Positions 63,140 through 64,000 of a DNA stretch of 64,000 bases are shown piece after piece. A program made the position numbers and the translations under genes. The stretch is from Herbiconiux ginsengi (GTDB taxonomy: Bacteria > Actinomycetota > Actinomycetes > Actinomycetales > Microbacteriaceae): NCBI RefSeq assembly GCF_900107435.1, contig NZ_FNPZ01000004.1:124001-188000 (forward strand), given 5' to 3'. Under the pieces are notes generated by a model that saw only the letters and a program-made list of their open reading frames with translations, had not been told where the DNA came from and searched no databases. Numbering within the stretch: position 1 is the first letter of the stretch; each line of letters begins with the position of its first letter.

Positions 63140-63946
63140 TCAGACCCGGGCGAGGATCTCCAGGTGCGGGAAGACGAAGACGCCCGCCGGCTCGCCGGCC
63201 CAGTGCTGCCAGGCCTCGGCCATCTCGACCAGGTCGGCCTGGGTGGCGGCTCCGATCTCGATGGAGCGCGGTGCGAAATCCGACTCGAGTGATCGATCGG
63301 CCCAGAGTCCGCCCCACCAGGCGCGGTCTTCGCCGGTGGCGAAGCACCAGCTGGCAGCAGAGGTCGTGACGTCGTCGAACCCGGCGTCGCGCGCCCAGCG
63401 GGGGAGGGCGCGGCCGGCGTGCGGATCGCCGCCGTTGGCCCTGTGGACGGTGTCGTAGACGCTCTGCCAGTTGGCGAGGCCCGGAGACAGCGGTTCGATG
63501 ATGACGCCGCCGTAGTCGACGTCACGCGCCGCCACGACGCCGCCGGGCTTCGTCACCCGGCGGAACTCGCGGAGTGCCGCCACCGGGTCGGCGAGATGCT
63601 GCAGCACCTGGTGGGCGTGCACGATGTCGAAGGTGTCGTCGTCGAAGTCGAGCCGGTAGGCGTCGCCCGTGCGGAAATCGACGTTCAGCACCCCGACGTC
63701 GACAGCACGCGCCGTGGCCTGCTCCACGATCTCGGCGGAGGCGTCGACACCGGTGACCCGCCCGGGGGCGAGCCGGCGGGCGAGATCGATCGTGATCGTG
63801 CCCGGCCCGCTGCCGACGTCGAGCAGTCTCTGCCCCGGCGCGAGGGAGGGGATGAGGTAGGCGGCGGAGTTCTCCACCGTGCGCCAGGTGTGCGAACGCA
63901 ACACGCTTTCGTGGTGACCGTGCGTGTAGCTTTCGTGACGCTGCAT
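63140..63946 (-). CDS. Class I SAM-dependent methyltransferase
   Basis: A 268-residue methyltransferase. SAM motifs LLDVGSGPGTITIDLARRL, TGVDASAEIV, FDIVHAHQVLQHLADPVAAL and REFRRVTKPGGVV resemble UbiE/Coq5-like enzymes. There is no target-specific domain. TATTCT (minus strand 63953-63958) lies 6 nt before the ATG, a leaderless start. It converges with rmlA in a 40-nt gap. Confidence 0.88.
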   Translation of the reverse strand: MQRHESYTHGHHESVLRSHTWRTVENSAAYLIPSLAPGQRLLDVGSGPGTITIDLARRLAPGRVTGVDASAEIVEQATARAVDVGVLNVDFRTGDAYRLDFDDDTFDIVHAHQVLQHLADPVAALREFRRVTKPGGVVAARDVDYGGVIIEPLSPGLANWQSVYDTVHRANGGDPHAGRALPRWARDAGFDDVTTSAASWCFATGEDRAWWGGLWADRSLESDFAPRSIEIGAATQADLVEMAEAWQHWAGEPAGVFVFPHLEILARV

Positions 63947-63967
63947 GCCTCAAGAATAGCGCCCGGT

Positions 63968-64000
63968 TCAGGGGTAGAGGTACTCGAAGAACTCCTGCTT
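63968..64000 (-). CDS. C-terminal end of a protein cut by the window edge
   Basis: Reading the minus strand from 64000, ten codons give KQEFFEYLYP followed by TGA at 63968. It lies 22 nt upstream of the methyltransferase start. Nothing more can be said of its identity, and being a real frame is a guess based on position and codon make-up. Confidence 0.35.
   Translation of the reverse strand, partial: KQEFFEYLYP

Overview
The window is high-GC actinobacterial chromosome, most likely from the family Microbacteriaceae. The evidence is an actinobacterial acyl-CoA carboxylase set that includes the small epsilon subunit, a birA / PH-domain / purK / purE / LCP gene order, CWB2 cell-wall repeats, and many starts preceded by a TAnnnT box only 6-7 nt upstream, which is the actinobacterial leaderless promoter pattern. 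No rRNA, tRNA, CRISPR array, IS transposase or phage gene was seen. It reads as core chromosome with small accessory insertions.

Layout. 1-11.8 kb: nucleoside uptake and salvage (BMP-type ABC transporter, cdd, deoA, nucleoside hydrolase, an AhcY-like enzyme with an IclR regulator, add), plus a DUF559/AbiEi-like protein, a DinB-like protein and a membrane-anchored HEVGH protein. 11.8-16.3 kb: a DrrAB-type exporter with a VOC protein, divergent from a WYL regulator, then an orphan PTS EIIA/EIIB pair. 16.3-24.7 kb: a histidine-degradation operon (hutH, hutU, M20-type amidohydrolase, hutF, hutI) divergent from an IclR (HutR-like) repressor, with a perfect 16-bp palindrome between them. 24.8-30.8 kb: pyruvate oxidase, phosphosugar mutase, purine nucleoside phosphorylase and an LpdA-like quinone reductase.

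30.8-47 kb: the acyl-CoA carboxylase locus. accD, accE, maf and accA lie on the minus strand in the order of a compact operon but are spread over about 15 kb by plus-strand insertions (RNA methyltransferase, two-component system with a degenerate third gene, MprF-like protein, galE) and by an M1 peptidase. 46-51 kb: birA, PH-domain protein, purK, purE, LCP ligase. 51-64 kb: cell-envelope glycan genes, including the full dTDP-L-rhamnose pathway (rmlA, B, C, D), an RffA-like aminotransferase, GtrA, three glycosyltransferases, a polytopic membrane protein and an XRE-nucleotidyltransferase fusion.

Between the genes lie about ten long, near-perfect inverted repeats, mostly at 3' ends. Two (3.3 and 30.8 kb) are copies of one element. 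Two (42.4 and 44.3 kb) share a core in opposite orientation and bracket the M1 peptidase gene. A separate dispersed intergenic element (32.8 and 47.8 kb) carries a 10-bp hairpin with an identical loop and two compensatory base-pair changes between copies, a signature of a structured RNA. These intergenic families are the least explained part of the window.
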